From assembly GCA_016719485.1 (NCBI GenBank), contig JADJZB010000004.1:310001-374000 (forward strand): 64,000 nucleotides of DNA. Direction: 5' to 3'. The translations under genes and the position numbers were made by a program. The notes beneath the pieces are model-generated. The model saw nothing but the letters and a program-made list of their open reading frames with translations, did no database searches and had not been told where the DNA came from. Shown here piece by piece: positions 1 through 10,369 of this stretch; the first letter of the stretch is position 1; each line of letters begins with the position of its first letter. Source of the stretch: Holophagales bacterium. GTDB lineage: Bacteria; Acidobacteriota; Thermoanaerobaculia; UBA5066.

Positions 1-465
1 GCGCTCTGGGTCGGCACGCCCACCGGCCTCGGGCGCGTCGAACGGCGGCGCGTGACGGAGCGCGTCCTGCCCGGCGAGGGGAAGCTCCCTCACCCGTGGG
101 TCACGGCGCTCTGGACACGCGAGGACGGACTCTGGGTGGCGACCTACGGCGGCGGTCTCGCGGTCCGCCGCGCGGGGGACGAGGGCACTGCGTGGGAGAG
201 CTTTCCGGAGACGCGCGGGCTGAAGGTGAACGCCGGCGCGCTCCTCGGCCTTCCCGACGGCCGCCTCTGCGCCGGGACGCAGGGCTCCGGCGTCTGGTGC
301 TCCGACCGCTCGCGCTCGCGCTTCGCGCGCGTCGATCTCCCCCTTCCGTCGCCCGACGTCTTCGCCCTCGCGGCCTTCCCGAGAGAATCTCCCGACCTCC
401 TCTTCGTCGGCACCTCGGAAGGGCTCCTTCGCCTTCCGGCCGACGCCCTTCCGGAGACACGATGA
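1..465 (+). CDS. C-terminal part of a beta-propeller (two-component-regulator-propeller-like) protein, truncated by window edge
   Basis: The reading frame is open from base 1 and ends at 463-465, so only the last 154 residues are seen. It contains about four short repeats of the form L-[WCF]-[VA]-[GA]-T-x(2-4)-G (LWVGTPTG, LWVATYGG, LCAGTQGSG, LFVGTSEG), spaced roughly 40-50 residues apart. That is the signature of blades in Reg_prop/YVTN-like propellers, often found in sensors or surface proteins. The start, and any signal peptide or kinase portion, lie upstream of the window. The stop overlaps the next start (ATGA at 462-465), so the two are probably translationally coupled. What the propeller binds cannot be said. 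Confidence 0.6.
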   Translation, partial: ALWVGTPTGLGRVERRRVTERVLPGEGKLPHPWVTALWTREDGLWVATYGGGLAVRRAGDEGTAWESFPETRGLKVNAGALLGLPDGRLCAGTQGSGVWCSDRSRSRFARVDLPLPSPDVFALAAFPRESPDLLFVGTSEGLLRLPADALPETR

Positions 466-2780
466 AAAGAGCCGCCCCGCTCCTCCTCCTCCTCGCCGGG
501 CTCCCGGCGTTCGCGCAGACCGGCCTCCTCGTCCCGACCTCGACGGGAAGGCCCGACCCGCGCGTCCTCTCGCTCCGCGAGATGACCGTCGACGTCGGCG
601 TGGCGCGCGGCGTCGCCCGCGTGAACGTGCGGCAGGTCTTCGAGAACCACACGGGGGAGATCCAGGAGGGAACCTGGCGCTTCCGCCTGTCTCCGTCCGG
701 CGCCGTCGGCGACTTCGCCGTCTGGGACGGGCTCGTGAGGATTCCTGGCGTCATCGTGGAGAAGAAGCGCGCCCGCGCGATCTACGAGGAGCTGACGACG
801 CGGCGGATCGACCCGGGCCTGCTCCAGCAGGGCGAGGAGGAGGACCCGGCGGGGGGCGGCTCTTCGCGGCCGTCCGGCGGCGCGGTCTTCTCGGTGAAGG
901 TCGCGCCGATTCCCGCGTGGGGAACGAAGCGGCTCGAGATGCAGTACCAGGAGGAGGTGCCCTGGGCCGACGGCGTCGGGGAGCTCCGTATCCCGCTCCG
1001 TCCCGGCGAGGGAGAGCCGACGAGCGCGGGACGCCTCGAGGTGACCGTGACGCTCGAGGACGGCGCGTTCCTCGAGCCGCCCGCCGCGGCGCTTCCCCTC
1101 GCCGTCGCCGGAAAGACGGCGCGTTTCAGCGCGAGCGACGTGCCCCTCGCCAGGGACGTCGTCGTCCGCATCCGGCCTGCATCGTCCGCGCCGCTCGCCT
1201 TCTCGGCCTTCCGCAGCCCCGACGGCAGGCTCCCCGACGGCCTCGCCCTCGCGCCGTGGGAACGCCTCTCCGACGTCCCTCCCGAGAAGGACGGCTTCTT
1301 CCTCCTCGAGCACCGCCCCGCCGCGCACGCGGCGGCGCCAGGCGCCGCCGCCGCGCCGGCCCGAAAGCCGCTGTCCGTCGCGCTCCTCTTCGACACGTCC
1401 CTCTCGACCCGCTGGGGAAGCCTCGAGACGGGGTGGGCCTTCGTGAACCGGCTGCTCGCCCGCCTCGGACCGGCCGACCGCCTCGTCGCCGTCCCGTTCG
1501 ACCGCTTTCCGGTGCCCGATCCGGCGGGCCTCCTCTCCGCCACCGATGCGACGAAGAGCGCAGCGCTGGCCACCATCCGCTCCCGGCTCCTCGCGCCGGG
1601 AACGGACACCGCCGCCGCGGTCCGCGCCGCCGCGGCGCTCCTCCCGAACGACCTCTCTGCCCGGCTCGTTCTCGTCACCGACGGAACCGAAGCGCCCGGC
1701 GACCTCGCGAAGGCCGCTCAGGGGCGGCCGCTCTTCACGGTCCTGACCGGCGAGGAGAGGCGCGAGGCCTTCCCCGCCGCCTCCCGCCAGGTCCTCCCTC
1801 TTCCGCCCGGCAGCGCGTCGCAGCCGCCGGCCGGAGAAGCGCTGTTCCTCGCGCAGCTCCTCGCCGACCTCCCGCGCGAGGGGGCGAAGGCACGCTCGGA
1901 GGCCGACCTTCCCTTCGCGGTGAAGGGGGCCGACCCGAAGCTGCGCGACGTCTACGGCGTCCTCACGCAGCCTCCTCTCGCCGGCTCCCTCTCCGGCTGG
2001 GTCGGCCGCTACGGACAGCCGGCGAAAACGACGATCGCGCTGGCCTCCGCGACGGTGCCGGCCGACTTTCCCGAGAAGGCCCTCGACGCGCGCGACCTGC
2101 CGCGCCGCTGGGCCCGGGCCCGGGTCGACGACCTCCTCCGCAGGATCGAGCTCGAAGGGGAGAAGCGCGAGTGGGTCGAGGAGATCCTCGAGCTCTCCCG
2201 CCGCTACAAGTTCGTCACGCCCTACACGGCCTTCCTCGCGGCTCCCCGCTCGCTCCTCCGGCCGCGCCGGATCCAGCCGGGAGACCCGATCCTGAGGATC
2301 GAGGCGCTCCCGGGAACGGCCGCGATCGCCGCCCTCCTCCCCTTCGGCCGGAAGCTCGACCTGACCCGCCGCCCGGGCTCGAACCTGTGGGAGGGGCGGT
2401 TCCTCGTTCCCGACCGCACCGCGGACGGACCGATGAACGTCCGGATCGTCCTCCGCGACGAAGGAGGCGCGACCACGGTCGAGACAAAGCGCGTCGTCGT
2501 CGACGGCACGCCACCGACCATCACGCCGACGCTTCCCGACGGCGCGACGGCGGGCTCGACCGTGACGCTCGCCGCGCGCGCCGACGCCGACGTCATCGCC
2601 CTCACCGCCCGCGTCGGCGACGGCCTGCCCGTGCCGCTCCGGTGGGACGGGCCGGCGAAGGCGAGCGTCGGCGAGCTTCTCCTTCCGCAGGGAATCACCG
2701 GCTCCGTTCCCGTCCTCTTCGAGGCGATCGACGGCGCGGGAAACCACGGGTTCGCCCGCGCGACGCTGAGGGTCCGCTGA
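462..2780 (+). CDS. Secreted VIT domain / von Willebrand factor A domain protein
   Basis: A 772-residue protein. ATG 462 lies in the ATGA overlap with the preceding stop and is followed at once by a signal peptide (MKRAAPLLLLLAGLPAFA). Residues about 35-140 look like a VIT (vault inter-alpha-trypsin) domain, including the typical KKRARAIYEEL segment. A VWA domain follows with an intact metal-ion adhesion site DTSLS (D311, S313, S315). The C-terminal 200 residues are beta-rich and Ig-like and contain VVVDGTPPTITPTLPDG. VIT-VWA proteins are exported, metal-dependent adhesive or protease-interacting proteins. This one heads a run of genes joined by 4-base overlaps (stop TGA 2778-2780, next ATG 2780), so it probably works in the periplasm or at the surface with the giant repeat protein downstream. 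Confidence 0.75.
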   Translation: MKRAAPLLLLLAGLPAFAQTGLLVPTSTGRPDPRVLSLREMTVDVGVARGVARVNVRQVFENHTGEIQEGTWRFRLSPSGAVGDFAVWDGLVRIPGVIVEKKRARAIYEELTTRRIDPGLLQQGEEEDPAGGGSSRPSGGAVFSVKVAPIPAWGTKRLEMQYQEEVPWADGVGELRIPLRPGEGEPTSAGRLEVTVTLEDGAFLEPPAAALPLAVAGKTARFSASDVPLARDVVVRIRPASSAPLAFSAFRSPDGRLPDGLALAPWERLSDVPPEKDGFFLLEHRPAAHAAAPGAAAAPARKPLSVALLFDTSLSTRWGSLETGWAFVNRLLARLGPADRLVAVPFDRFPVPDPAGLLSATDATKSAALATIRSRLLAPGTDTAAAVRAAAALLPNDLSARLVLVTDGTEAPGDLAKAAQGRPLFTVLTGEERREAFPAASRQVLPLPPGSASQPPAGEALFLAQLLADLPREGAKARSEADLPFAVKGADPKLRDVYGVLTQPPLAGSLSGWVGRYGQPAKTTIALASATVPADFPEKALDARDLPRRWARARVDDLLRRIELEGEKREWVEEILELSRRYKFVTPYTAFLAAPRSLLRPRRIQPGDPILRIEALPGTAAIAALLPFGRKLDLTRRPGSNLWEGRFLVPDRTADGPMNVRIVLRDEGGATTVETKRVVVDGTPPTITPTLPDGATAGSTVTLAARADADVIALTARVGDGLPVPLRWDGPAKASVGELLLPQGITGSVPVLFEAIDGAGNHGFARATLRVR

Positions 2781-5700
2781 TGTCACGAACACTTCGCGCA
2801 AGGCGGCCGTTCTTCCTCCTTCTCGCCGGCTCGCTCGCCTTCTCGGCGGCCACGCGCCCCGCGGCGCTCGACGCGACGGCCTCGCTCGTTCCCTGGACCG
2901 ACCTCACCGACGCCGACGCGCTCAGCTCGGCGCTCGTGAGGAAGGCGGTCGTCGACGGCCGGACCGTCCACTACCCGACCCCGACGAAGGAGCTCGCGGC
3001 CGAGCTCGAGGCACGCTCCGCCGCGGGAGGCGAGGTCGCCCTCGCCGCGCTGCGTCACCTCGCCGAGGCGCGCCGCGAGCTGGGCGATCTCGCGGGAGCC
3101 GAAGAGGCGCTCTCCCGCTGGGCCGCAGGAAGCGGTGGGAGGGCGTGGGCCGAGGCCGCCAGCTGGGGCGCCCTCTACCGTCGCTGGCCCTTCGCGTTCT
3201 CCGCCGCGAAATCGGCGATCGCCTCCGACGCCCCCGAGACGCTGCGACGCTCCGTCGCCACCGAGCGGATCGGCTGGGCCGACGCGGACCCGACGCTCGC
3301 GGACCCGCTCGCCCTCAGGGCCGAACGGGCCGCTCTCTTCCCGTCCGACGCCGGGTACGTCGAGGAGTGGATCCGTGCCCTCGAGAAGGCCGGAACGCTG
3401 AAGGAGGCCGACGACGCGCTCCGGGGCGCAAACGCGCTCCCCGAGGAGACGCGCCTCCTCGTCCTCTCCGACCTGAAGGGCGACCACGGCGATGCCGGCG
3501 GCGCCTTCTCCGTTCTCGAGGCGTTCGTCGCCGACCCGGCGAAGTCGCCCTCCTCGCGCGCCCTCGTGGCCTTCGCGCGCCGGGCCGACGCCGTGGCGCT
3601 CTCGCGGATGGAGGCCCTGCGCCTCGGCCTCGAGAAGGCCTTCGACGCGCGCTCCGTGACGCTCCTCGCCCGCTGGTTCGAGGGAAAGGGGCGGAGCGAC
3701 CTCGCCCTCGAGCTCCTCGCGCAGGTCGAGCTGCGCCACGGGCCGGGCCTCGCCCGCGAGGGCCGCCTCGTCCTCGCGAGGCTCTTCGAGGCGCTCGACG
3801 CGATCCCCGAGGCCTTCCGCAGCCGCCTCGCCGCCGCGACGTCCGGGACGGAGGCGGAGCGGCTCGACGACCTCGCCGAGCTCGCCCGCCTCGCGCTCGC
3901 CGCCGGCTCGCGCCCCATTGCCTGGGGCGTCCTGAACGACGAGCCCTATCGCTGGGCGGCGCGCACCGACGTGACGCCCGGCTTCACCACGGCCGGGCTC
4001 TCCTTCCTCCTCACCGGCCTCGCCCCCGTGGACGCGCTCGCCGAGCTGGAGGCGCAGCGCCTCCCCGAGAAGACCCTCCGCGCCGGCCGGCTCCTCATCG
4101 CCGAGCTGCAGCGACGGAGCCCGAAGCACCCGGCACTGCCGGGCCTCTACGTGAAGGTGATGGACCGGCTCGTCCAGCGCGGCAAGGGCGAGGAGGCGCT
4201 CGGTCTCCTCGCGAGGGCCGAAGGCGGAAACGCGGCCACCCGCGCCGAGGCGCGCCGCGTGGCCCTCCTGGCGATGCGGCAGACGAAGGCGCCGCTCGAG
4301 CGGGAAACGCCGCTCTGGACCGAGCGGCTCGCGCTTCTCGCGCCGGACGGCAGCGTCCCGGGGTCCGGCGAGGGAGCCGGCGCCGAGACGGTTGAAGAGG
4401 GCACCGAGGGCGAAAGCGGCGAAGAGAGCGAAACGAAGAGCCGGCTCGCGAGCGGAGCCCGCGTGGACGCGTACGACCGGGTCCTGAACGAGGCGATCGT
4501 CCGCCTCGACGACCGCGACCGCTCGCACCGCGCGAGCCTCTCCCTCCTCCTCGGCGAGATGGACCGCCTGCCGGGCGCCGAATCCGTCTGGCTGAAGTCC
4601 GTCGACCGGATCTCCTCCTGGAAGCTCGACGACGACCTCGAGCCCCGCTATCGCAAGGCGATCGCCGCGTTCGAGGGGCCCGAATGGTGGAAGAAGCTCG
4701 CGCGGTGGTACGCGCGGCGGCAGAGGACGGCGGACCTGAAGGCTCTCGGAGAGGAGATCGTCGCGAGCTTCCGCGGGTCGGCCCTCTTCTCGCGCGACCC
4801 GATGCTCCAGGACGCCGTCGTGGCCCTGGAGCAGCAGCCGAACCCGTACGTTCTCTTCTCCGACTTCCTCGCCCTGCGCGCACTCCAGCGCTTCCCTTCG
4901 AGCCCGGCCGTCCTCGAGCGGGCCGAGTCCCGCCTGCTCGCGCGTTCGTCCTTCGACGCGCTGAAGGCGAAGCGGCCCCAGGACGTGAAGGACCGCGCCG
5001 TCGTCGACGACGCGCTTCTCGCGCTCCGCCGCGACGCCGTCCTCTGGGCCGACGCGCCGCGGCGCGGCCGCTTCCTCGACGCCCTCGTGCGGAAGGGAGC
5101 GCTCGAAGCGTTCCTGCGGCGTCTCGAGGAGACGCCCGCGAAGACCCCCGTCGAGAACCTCCTCCTCCTCGACGGCTGGGTGCGCCTGTCGCACTTCGAG
5201 AGGGCCGTGCCGTTCGCCGAGGCGCTCTCGGAGGCCTACCCGGGCGACCCGGTGCGGGCCTCGGAGGCGATCTCGCTCGAGCGTTCGCTCTCGGCGTTCT
5301 CCCCGGAGCGCGCCGCCGCCGCCGAGGGAATCGCCGCGCGGGCCGCCGCCGCCGCCGCGGACCCGTCGCCGTTCTGGACGCCGATCGGCGAGATGTGGCA
5401 GGACCTCGAACGCCCCGCCCCGGCGGGAGACGCGTTCCGGAGAGTCCTCGCCGCTGCGCCCCGGGATCCCGAGACGATCCTGGAGACGGCGACCGCATTC
5501 TGGGACTACGGCCGCTTCGGCGAGGCTCTCGCCGTCCTTTCCGAAGGCCGGGCACGCATCGGCAGGCCCACGCTCCACGCCTTCGAGGCGGGAGTCCTCA
5601 AGGAGGAGCTGCGCGACCGCGACGGCGCGATCTCCGAGTACGTCGCGGCGCTCGCCGACGAAGGGGACGGCGGCTGGCGGTCCCGGCAGCGGCTCGGCAG

Positions 5701-8700
5701 GCTCGTGGGCCGGGTCGCGATCCGCGACCTCCTTCTCTCCCGGATCGCCCGGCTCGGCCCGGGGAGACCCGCCGACGAGACCGCCCTCGTCTCGTTCATC
5801 CCGCTCGTCGGCCTCGATGCGACCGGGGAGAACGATTGGGACGACTGGATGGACCTGCCGAACGATCCGGTCGCCCGCGCCGCGCGAGCCTCCCGCCGCG
5901 AAGAGTCGACCCCTGCCGAGCGGCAGGGAACGGCCGCCGTCGGCGAAGCCCTCTGGAAGAAGACGCTCGACATGGCGCCGCAGGCGACGAGCCCCGCGTT
6001 CCTCTCCTCGGTCCGCACCTGGTCGGGCTCCCTCGCGAGCGCCCGCTGGGCCGGCGCCGACGGGGCCACCCGGCTCGAGAGCACCCTTCTCGCCCGCGAG
6101 GCCGAGCTCCTCCCGACGGAAGAGGCGCGCGTCCCGAAGGAGGCGGCCCGCGCCGCCTGGCTCCTCGAGCGCGGGCGCGCCGACGACGCGAAGGCCGCCT
6201 GGGCCCGGCTCCTCCCGCGCGTCGACGCCCTCCCCGACGGCGCGACGAAGCTCCGGACGCTCGCGACCCACGCCCGGTTCCTGGAGGCGGCGGGCGGGGA
6301 CGCCGGAGGCGCCTTCCGCGACGCGACCCGGCGCTTCCCGTGGTCCCTCGGCCTCCTCGAGGATCAGGTCGCCTACCTCTTCCGGGCCCGGCGCGACACC
6401 GAGGGCCTCGACGCCCTCGAAGCGGCGGCCCGGCGCGCGGCCGAGGGTCACAGGGAGCACCTGACCGAGCGCCTCGTGAACGAGTCGCTCTCCCGCAAGG
6501 ACCTCGTGCGCGCCCGCAGGGGCGTCGAGAGGCTCCTCTCCTTCACTCTCGAACCGCGCGCGCGCGTGAACGCCCTCGCCCTCTCGGCCCGCCTCGCCTG
6601 GCGCGAGGGTGGCCCGCTCGACCCGATCGCCTTCGCGAAGGCCGAGGCCCCGAGCCTCCCCGAGCCGCTGAGGCCGGACCTCTGGGCCGCCCTTGCCGGC
6701 GCCGCCCGGGACGAGGGCAAGCTCGACGTCGGCGTCGACCTCTACATCGAGGCGCTCAACCGCCGGACCGAAAGGGAATGGCTTCGCGAAGCGTGCCGTC
6801 TCGCCGTCCGCGCGCAGAAGGCGGACGTGCTCCTCGGCTTCTTCCAGAAGCAGCGGGCTCGCAGCCCGCGGGACGTGCGCTGGGCCGTGGCCGTCCGCGA
6901 GATCCGCGCGTTCCAGGGAGACCTCGAAGGCGCCGTCGCCGCCGCGCGCGAGGCCGTTTCCGTCGCGCCGGAGCGCGAGGAGCTGACCCGCGAGACGGTC
7001 GCGCTCCTCGAGCTCCAGGGGCGGTTCCGCGAGGCGGCCGATTTCCTCGAGGCCTGGGCGAAGACGCGGCTCGCGGACGAGGGCGTCGCCTCGTGGCGCG
7101 CGTCTCTCTACGTCCGCGCCGGCGACGTGCGGAAAGCGCTCGCCGTGGACCGCGCCTCCATCGCCGCCGTCCTCGCCACCGGCGCCGAGAACGCCGAGGA
7201 GGAAGCCGGGCGGCGGACGGCCCGCGCCGCGCGTCGCTACCTCCGCCTCGGCCGCGCCAATGCCGCGTGGGAGCTCGCCGCTCCCGGCGGCGACCCGGCC
7301 CGGGTCGTCGAGATTCCCCTCGGAAACGCCGAGCGCGCCGAGATCGCCCTGCGCGCCGGCGCCTTCCCGCGCCTCTTCGCCCGGTACGCCGCCGACGAGG
7401 AGTTCCTCCAGGAGACCGGGTGGGCCTTCTCGCGCATCGCGCTCCCCGAGCAGCGGGAGGCGCTCGAGAAGGACCTCCTCGGGCGGATCTTCCGTCCCGG
7501 CGGGACCGTCGACGATGCCGCCGTGGCGCGGCTGCACCCCTACGCCGAATCGGCGGGGCTCACCCGCTTCGACGAGGCGCTCTCCAGGAAGCTGCTATCG
7601 GCCGTTCCGCCGGCGAGGGCGTTCTGGGGAAGCGAACCGCCCGAAGCGTTCGTCGCCGGCCTGCGCCCCGTCGAGTGGGCGAGCGCGAAGGACGGCTCGA
7701 ACCGCCTCCGCCTCGTCCGCTCCGATTTCCACGCCGACTGGGTGAAGTTCCTGGTCGAGCGCGCGGACGACGACGCGCTGCGCCCCGCGCTCGCGCCGCT
7801 CGTCGCCGACTTGAATGGGAGGATCCTCGGCGCCGCGCCCGTGACGAAGGCCGTGCCGTACGCCTCGTGGTTCCCCGTCGAGCCCTTCGCGCGCCTCGCC
7901 GCCCGCCCCGAGAACGCCGAGTGGAAGGCCGGCGTCGACGGCTGGTTCCGGACGACCGGCGCGTGGAAGCGGTTCCTCGCCGCCTCCGACTCCTCGTGGA
8001 GCGTGAAGCCTCTCGTCCCGCTCCTCTCGACCGCCACGCGCCGCGCGTACTTCCTGCGCGGCGCGCCGGCGCCTCCGCCCGGCGTTCCCGAGAGCCCGCA
8101 GCGGCTCGCGCGCCACGCCGCCGTCGACCGCGTCGCCGACGCCCTCGAGGCGCTCGTCGCGAACGCTGCCGGGGCCTCCGCCAGCCCCGACGTCGCCCGC
8201 CTCCGTGGCCCGCGCAGCGTCGACGAGGTCCTCGGCGCAGGTCCGCGCTTCACCTGGGCCGAGCTCGCCTCGCTCCCGGGCGACCGCGGCGACGACCTCG
8301 TCACCGGGTCGGGAGTCGACGCGGGCCGCGCCCCGGCCCGCCTCTGGGGCCTTCGCCCGTCCGCACCCTGGTTCGTCCTCGAATCGCTCTCCCGCCTCCG
8401 CGAACGCTCTGCCGACACGCCGGGTGTCCCGCTCGAAGCCGCCGCCCGTGGAGGCGAGTCGGCCCGCGCTCTCGCCGCCGGGCGCTCCGCCGAGGCGCTC
8501 GGCGATCTCCCGCTCGCCCTGGCCCTCGACGAAGCCTGGTTCAGCGACCTCTCGCAGGCCGACCGGCTCGCCCGCCGCCTCCGCCTCCTCGTCGCCACCG
8601 GCGGCGAATCCGGGAAGGAGAGGGCGAACGTCCTCCTGGGCGCGGAGGTCCGCGCCCGACAGGCGAAGTCCTCGGAGTCGCTGCTGCGGGCCTGGGAGCG

Positions 8701-10369
8701 CAGCGCCGAGCCGCTCGGGCTCGCCCCGCCGGTTTCTCACCTCGACCCGGCCCAGCCGGTCGCCGCCGGCCTCCTCGCGTTCCTCTGCGACCGCGAGGGA
8801 CCGGCCGCCGTCGCGGCGCTGAAGCCCACCGACGAAGCCGAATACCGTGGCGCCCTCGGCGCCCGCTGGGGAAGCCGCATCGAGAGCCTCCCGGCCGATC
8901 GGCTCGACTTTTACCTTCGAGAGGTGTGGGCCCACGACGCGGGGGCCTTCCCCCTCGCGGCCGCGTCGAGGCTCCCCGGCTTCGTTCGGCATGCCGCGCC
9001 CGTTCTCGCTCGCCTCGACGCGCCTCTGCGCGCCGACGGCCTCGCGGCAGCCCGGGCCCTCCCCGACGCCACCCGCCTGGCCGACGTCGCCCGGCGCGCC
9101 GGAGATCTCGGCCCGGAGCTGGACCTCCTCCACCTCCGCGCCGACGTCGCCCGGGCCGACGACGCGGCGGCTCTGACGCGCCTCGACAGGATCGTCGAGC
9201 TGCCGGGCGGCCTCGTCGCCCCCCTCACCCTCGCCGAGCCCGACCTCTCCTCGTCGCTCGAGGGCACGGAGGCCCCGGTGGCGCCCCGTGAGGGCGGATC
9301 GCCCGTCCTGCGCGCCTTCCGGATCGTCCGCGACGCGAAACGTCCCGACCTCCTCGCGAAGGCGACGGCCCTGCTCCTTCCACGAGTCGAGACCAGGCTC
9401 GCCGCCGCGGCGGCGCCGCCAGACGTCTGGGAGCTGGCGTTCGAGCTGAAACCTCCTGTCGATCGACCCCTTCTCCTCGCCGAGCTGGAGAGAAGCTGGG
9501 CGCGGGGCGAGTGGTATGGCCGCGACCAGATCGCCGCGCTCGTCGCCGTCCTCGCGCGGAAGGAGCGTGCCGCCGGGCTGAAGTGGTTCGCGAGGATTCC
9601 CGAGCCGGTCTATTTCGCCGAGGCCCGGGAACGCGCCACGCTCCTCGTCGCCCTGAAGGACGTCGACGGCGCCCGCGGCGAGTGGGTCGCCGCCCGCGCG
9701 CGCATGGCACTCACGCAGGACCAGGAGCTCTCCGCGTTCGACGCCTGGCGGCGGCTCGGCGGCGACTCCGTTGCCGGCGCGCCGGCGTGGTGGACCACCG
9801 CGCGTCCCTTCTGGCACAGGAAGGGGTCCGACTTCGCGTCCTGGGGCGGCGACCTCGCGAAGCATCTCGCCCTCCACCCGTACGACCGCCACGCGGCCCG
9901 CGTCGTCTATCGGAGCCTCGCGCCCGCACCCGAGCGTTTCGTCGCGCCGGCCGCCCTCGCCTCCGGCGGAACGGAGGACAGCGTCACCCGTTGGCGCGTC
10001 GCGCGCGCGGAGCTCGCCCGCTCCCCGGCTGCGGCCCGCGCCGCGCTCCGCTCGACCTGGCTGGACCCCGACGAGCTTCGCCAGCGGCGCTTCCCCGCCG
10101 CCGAAGCCGAGGGGCTCCTCGGCGACCTGGCCCGCATCGGTGCGGCCACGCGCGACGAGAACCTCGCCGACCGGGCTCTCTCGGCGCTCGAGGACCGGCG
10201 CGCCGCCTCCGTTCCCACGCTGCGCGTCGAGCTCGCCGCGCTCCGGCTGAAGGCGGCTCCGCGCCCCGAGACCCTCCTCGGCAGCGGCGTCGCGTTGACG
10301 CGCCTTCTCCCCAAGGACCTGACCTGGGAGCTCTACGCCCGGGTCCTCAACGCGGAGGACGTTCCGTGA
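2780..10369 (+). CDS. Giant secreted helical-repeat (TPR-like) protein, about 2529 residues
   Basis: One uninterrupted 7.6-kb gene, by far the largest here. ATG 2780 overlaps the upstream stop (TGATG) and starts a signal peptide (RRPFFLLLAGSLAFSAATRPA). The rest is almost entirely Ala/Leu/Arg/Glu-rich helical sequence with degenerate tetratricopeptide-like pairs (for example GDLAGAEEALSRWA, GDLEGAVAAAREAVSVAPE), plus a low-complexity acidic insert at about residues 525-557. No catalytic motif is visible. By analogy with other long TPR proteins it could be a periplasmic scaffold, but that is inference. The downstream gene starts inside its stop codon (GTGA 10366-10369). I do not recognise a named family. 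Confidence 0.65.
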   Translation: MSRTLRARRPFFLLLAGSLAFSAATRPAALDATASLVPWTDLTDADALSSALVRKAVVDGRTVHYPTPTKELAAELEARSAAGGEVALAALRHLAEARRELGDLAGAEEALSRWAAGSGGRAWAEAASWGALYRRWPFAFSAAKSAIASDAPETLRRSVATERIGWADADPTLADPLALRAERAALFPSDAGYVEEWIRALEKAGTLKEADDALRGANALPEETRLLVLSDLKGDHGDAGGAFSVLEAFVADPAKSPSSRALVAFARRADAVALSRMEALRLGLEKAFDARSVTLLARWFEGKGRSDLALELLAQVELRHGPGLAREGRLVLARLFEALDAIPEAFRSRLAAATSGTEAERLDDLAELARLALAAGSRPIAWGVLNDEPYRWAARTDVTPGFTTAGLSFLLTGLAPVDALAELEAQRLPEKTLRAGRLLIAELQRRSPKHPALPGLYVKVMDRLVQRGKGEEALGLLARAEGGNAATRAEARRVALLAMRQTKAPLERETPLWTERLALLAPDGSVPGSGEGAGAETVEEGTEGESGEESETKSRLASGARVDAYDRVLNEAIVRLDDRDRSHRASLSLLLGEMDRLPGAESVWLKSVDRISSWKLDDDLEPRYRKAIAAFEGPEWWKKLARWYARRQRTADLKALGEEIVASFRGSALFSRDPMLQDAVVALEQQPNPYVLFSDFLALRALQRFPSSPAVLERAESRLLARSSFDALKAKRPQDVKDRAVVDDALLALRRDAVLWADAPRRGRFLDALVRKGALEAFLRRLEETPAKTPVENLLLLDGWVRLSHFERAVPFAEALSEAYPGDPVRASEAISLERSLSAFSPERAAAAEGIAARAAAAAADPSPFWTPIGEMWQDLERPAPAGDAFRRVLAAAPRDPETILETATAFWDYGRFGEALAVLSEGRARIGRPTLHAFEAGVLKEELRDRDGAISEYVAALADEGDGGWRSRQRLGRLVGRVAIRDLLLSRIARLGPGRPADETALVSFIPLVGLDATGENDWDDWMDLPNDPVARAARASRREESTPAERQGTAAVGEALWKKTLDMAPQATSPAFLSSVRTWSGSLASARWAGADGATRLESTLLAREAELLPTEEARVPKEAARAAWLLERGRADDAKAAWARLLPRVDALPDGATKLRTLATHARFLEAAGGDAGGAFRDATRRFPWSLGLLEDQVAYLFRARRDTEGLDALEAAARRAAEGHREHLTERLVNESLSRKDLVRARRGVERLLSFTLEPRARVNALALSARLAWREGGPLDPIAFAKAEAPSLPEPLRPDLWAALAGAARDEGKLDVGVDLYIEALNRRTEREWLREACRLAVRAQKADVLLGFFQKQRARSPRDVRWAVAVREIRAFQGDLEGAVAAAREAVSVAPEREELTRETVALLELQGRFREAADFLEAWAKTRLADEGVASWRASLYVRAGDVRKALAVDRASIAAVLATGAENAEEEAGRRTARAARRYLRLGRANAAWELAAPGGDPARVVEIPLGNAERAEIALRAGAFPRLFARYAADEEFLQETGWAFSRIALPEQREALEKDLLGRIFRPGGTVDDAAVARLHPYAESAGLTRFDEALSRKLLSAVPPARAFWGSEPPEAFVAGLRPVEWASAKDGSNRLRLVRSDFHADWVKFLVERADDDALRPALAPLVADLNGRILGAAPVTKAVPYASWFPVEPFARLAARPENAEWKAGVDGWFRTTGAWKRFLAASDSSWSVKPLVPLLSTATRRAYFLRGAPAPPPGVPESPQRLARHAAVDRVADALEALVANAAGASASPDVARLRGPRSVDEVLGAGPRFTWAELASLPGDRGDDLVTGSGVDAGRAPARLWGLRPSAPWFVLESLSRLRERSADTPGVPLEAAARGGESARALAAGRSAEALGDLPLALALDEAWFSDLSQADRLARRLRLLVATGGESGKERANVLLGAEVRARQAKSSESLLRAWERSAEPLGLAPPVSHLDPAQPVAAGLLAFLCDREGPAAVAALKPTDEAEYRGALGARWGSRIESLPADRLDFYLREVWAHDAGAFPLAAASRLPGFVRHAAPVLARLDAPLRADGLAAARALPDATRLADVARRAGDLGPELDLLHLRADVARADDAAALTRLDRIVELPGGLVAPLTLAEPDLSSSLEGTEAPVAPREGGSPVLRAFRIVRDAKRPDLLAKATALLLPRVETRLAAAAAPPDVWELAFELKPPVDRPLLLAELERSWARGEWYGRDQIAALVAVLARKERAAGLKWFARIPEPVYFAEARERATLLVALKDVDGARGEWVAARARMALTQDQELSAFDAWRRLGGDSVAGAPAWWTTARPFWHRKGSDFASWGGDLAKHLALHPYDRHAARVVYRSLAPAPERFVAPAALASGGTEDSVTRWRVARAELARSPAAARAALRSTWLDPDELRQRRFPAAEAEGLLGDLARIGAATRDENLADRALSALEDRRAASVPTLRVELAALRLKAAPRPETLLGSGVALTRLLPKDLTWELYARVLNAEDVP

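Noticed and set aside
2783..7537. Very long open frame on the minus strand opposite the giant repeat gene
   Set aside because: High GC suppresses stop codons. The translation is low-complexity Gly/Arg/Glu without motifs, while the plus strand has a signal peptide and repeats.
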